From CAYYHA01 sp964471535 (GTDB lineage Bacteria; Myxococcota; Myxococcia; SLRQ01), in contig CAYYHA010000201.1 of assembly GCA_964471535.1 (NCBI GenBank), positions 1 through 7,967 of the forward strand: a stretch of DNA of 7,967 nucleotides, given 5' to 3'. Position numbers and translations under genes: made by a program. Of this stretch, positions 6,898 to 7,967 are shown piece after piece (position 1 is the first letter of the stretch; each line of letters opens with the position of its first letter). The notes beneath the pieces were generated by a model that was not told the origin of the DNA, ran no database searches, and worked only from the letters and a program-made list of their open reading frames with translations.

Positions 6898-6932
6898 TGC
6901 GTCTGCTGGCGGCGCTGCGTCGCAGCCGGCCC

Positions 6933-7787
6933 TCATTCGTTGCGCGACCGCTCCGGTTCCAACGCCGGGGGCGCAGGCGGCGCCACGCTGCCTGCGGCCG
7001 CCGCGTGGGCGCGGGGGCTCTGCCGCGGGGCTGGCCCCACGTAGCGAACGTACGCGTCGGGCAGGTGCTGCAACAACTCCGGCGCCTGCACGGCGCCCTC
7101 GACGGCGTTGGCGAGATAGGCGGCGTGCAAGGCAACCATCCCCAGGTGCCCGATCGCAGTGACGTCGAAGCCCAAGTCGAGGAAGAGGGCGGCGGTCCCG
7201 AGGGCGAGGTTTGGCTCGAGCCCGATCTCCTCCGAGATCGTGCGCACCTCGAGCACCCGCGACCAGTAGGGCCCCTCATGGCCCAGCTCACGCAGGCGCT
7301 CGGCCAGCGCATCCAGACGCTCGTCTCTCGGCCGGAAGGGCACGCCAAAGCCGGGAAGACCACGTCCGCGGGGACGGCGTTTCAGGAAGGCCCGGAGCCC
7401 TTCGTCGTCCCCTTCGGGGACCTGTGCAACGAGTTCTTGGAGCAGCCGCGCCGCGCTTGCGCCTGTCGCCGCGCCCACGGCGGCGTCTGCCTGCCAGGCA
7501 TAACTCGCAGCGACGCCAGGCCACGCGCTCCCATAGGCACTGACGAGGCGCGCAATCTTCAGGGGCCAAATTCGGGGATCGGCCACCGTGGCGGACACGA
7601 TGAGGGCGTCGATGAGCTCGACCTCTCTGGGCGTTGGGCGCCTGCCGCTGATCGCAAGAACGACCAGCTCCGTGAAGGTGGCACCCTTCAGCTCCTCGAA
7701 CACCGACCAACCATGGAAGTCCTGCCGATCCCAGCCGGCGTGCGCCACACGCGTCGGCAGGCGAGGCACCTCGAGATCAGCTTCCAT
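6933..7787 (-). CDS. Citrate synthase/citryl-CoA lyase-fold protein lacking the usual catalytic residues
   Basis: This 284-residue protein resembles short citrate synthase or citryl-CoA lyase-type proteins. Evidence by eye: FHGWSVFEELKGATFTELVV (24-43) like the family's small RG..dl..L.G..sf.E segment; a helix pair around IARLVSAYGS (78-87); PGFGVPFRPRDERLDAL (145-161) where GFGH..y...DPRa..L is usual; and NLALGTAALFLDLGF (193-207) where N(I/V)D....LGf is usual. The three family catalytic positions (His, His, Asp) are not kept: no His lies near 60-90, GFGH reads GFGV, and NxD reads NLA. So citrate synthesis or cleavage by this chain alone is unlikely. The ATG at 7787 was chosen over one at 7808 because it has GAGGGAG six bases upstream. 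The C-terminal 30 residues are Ala/Pro-rich. It overlaps the upstream gene by 11 bases, so the two are probably translationally coupled. Family assignment is from remembered motifs. Confidence 0.65.
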   Translation of the reverse strand: MEADLEVPRLPTRVAHAGWDRQDFHGWSVFEELKGATFTELVVLAISGRRPTPREVELIDALIVSATVADPRIWPLKIARLVSAYGSAWPGVAASYAWQADAAVGAATGASAARLLQELVAQVPEGDDEGLRAFLKRRPRGRGLPGFGVPFRPRDERLDALAERLRELGHEGPYWSRVLEVRTISEEIGLEPNLALGTAALFLDLGFDVTAIGHLGMVALHAAYLANAVEGAVQAPELLQHLPDAYVRYVGPAPRQSPRAHAAAAGSVAPPAPPALEPERSRNE

Positions 7788-7967
7788 CTCGTGCTCCCTC
7801 GTAGACATAGTCGGGCAGCCGCATGGGATAGCTCTTCAGCGCACCCGCGCGGTGGGCGAGGGCCTCCGCCGCAAGAGGTCCGATCCGCGCACTGACCATG
7901 AAGGTCACCAGCTGCGCGTCGTCTTCCACGCCCAGCGCCTTCAGCTCGTCGAGGCCGGCCGCAACCA
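7777..7967 (-). CDS. 3' end of a gene, possible citrate synthase-like paralogue (N-terminus outside window)
   Basis: The last 62 codons of a minus-strand gene enter from the right edge and stop with TGA at 7777-7779, inside the next gene. I do not recognise it on its own. By eye it aligns without gaps over 26 residues to the C-terminal part of the next protein: LGxxxxA, then MV, then LA at identical offsets (fragment residues 11-36 against 205-230), and about 13-14 residues later both have LPD-YV-Y-G type endings (LPDYVYEG and LPDAYVRYVG). SARIGPLAAEA also resembles the family's SRvxGxxAH segment, with an Arg where the downstream protein has H221. Inferred: a citrate synthase-family subunit, perhaps the one that keeps the active-site residues. 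The coding call is firm because of high-GC codon use and the 11-base coupled overlap; the family call is weak. Confidence 0.5.
   Translation of the reverse strand, partial: VAAGLDELKALGVEDDAQLVTFMVSARIGPLAAEALAHRAGALKSYPMRLPDYVYEGARDGS
7794..7800 (-). promoter_or_regulatory. Ribosome binding site for the citrate synthase-like gene
   Basis: GAGGGAG on the minus strand is 6 bases before the ATG at 7787. The earlier in-frame ATG at 7808 lacks a purine tract, and starting there would only add seven charged residues and lengthen the overlap with the upstream gene to 32 bases. Confidence 0.55.

Noticed and set aside
5711..7363. 550-codon minus-strand frame spanning the second M16 gene and part of the citrate synthase-like gene
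   Set aside because: It crosses two unrelated coding regions and the hairpin gap, and is in a different frame from the citrate synthase-like protein.
6762..7895. 377-codon plus-strand frame opposite the citrate synthase-like gene
   Set aside because: No coherent motif; it runs through the terminator hairpin and the end of the M16 gene.

Overview
The window is high-GC bacterial DNA with tightly packed genes. The gene content suggests a myxobacterium-like or other deltaproteobacterial-lineage organism: a zinc-ribbon plus Ser/Thr-kinase-fold membrane protein, a tandem pair of exported M16 peptidase subunits, and a promoter with almost no leader. This is an inference from gene style; there is no rRNA or other marker in the window.

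Layout. Positions 1-2050 (minus) hold a kinase-fold protein that runs off the left edge. It has an N-terminal zinc ribbon, a kinase-like domain whose HRD motif reads HGN, a long acidic Pro/Glu linker and one membrane span. Positions 2214-2657 (minus) hold a complete dUTPase (dut). A 182-base divergent gap separates dut from plsC (2840-3607, plus), a lysophosphatidate-type acyltransferase. Next come two coupled plus-strand genes, 3699-5171 and 5171-6829, encoding an exported M16 zinc peptidase subunit and a lipoprotein M16 partner. A 13-bp GC hairpin at 6869-6897 lies between these and the convergent minus-strand genes. At the right edge (minus), the 3' end of one gene (7777-7967) overlaps by 11 bases a second gene (6933-7787). 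The second looks like a citrate synthase/citryl-CoA lyase-fold protein without the usual catalytic residues, and the C-terminal fragment of the first can be aligned to it, so the two may be tandem paralogues.

How the genes work together. The two M16 genes should form one heteromeric periplasmic peptidase: the first subunit has the zinc site HLFEH but lacks the substrate-binding Arg/Tyr pair, and the second has the reverse. The right-edge pair may likewise be a heteromer with one degenerate subunit. Dut (nucleotide-pool sanitation) and PlsC (phospholipid synthesis) are housekeeping genes with no obvious functional link to the rest. The unusual theme is that three loci carry an enzyme fold with catalytic residues replaced. 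I see no mobile element, tRNA, rRNA or CRISPR array.
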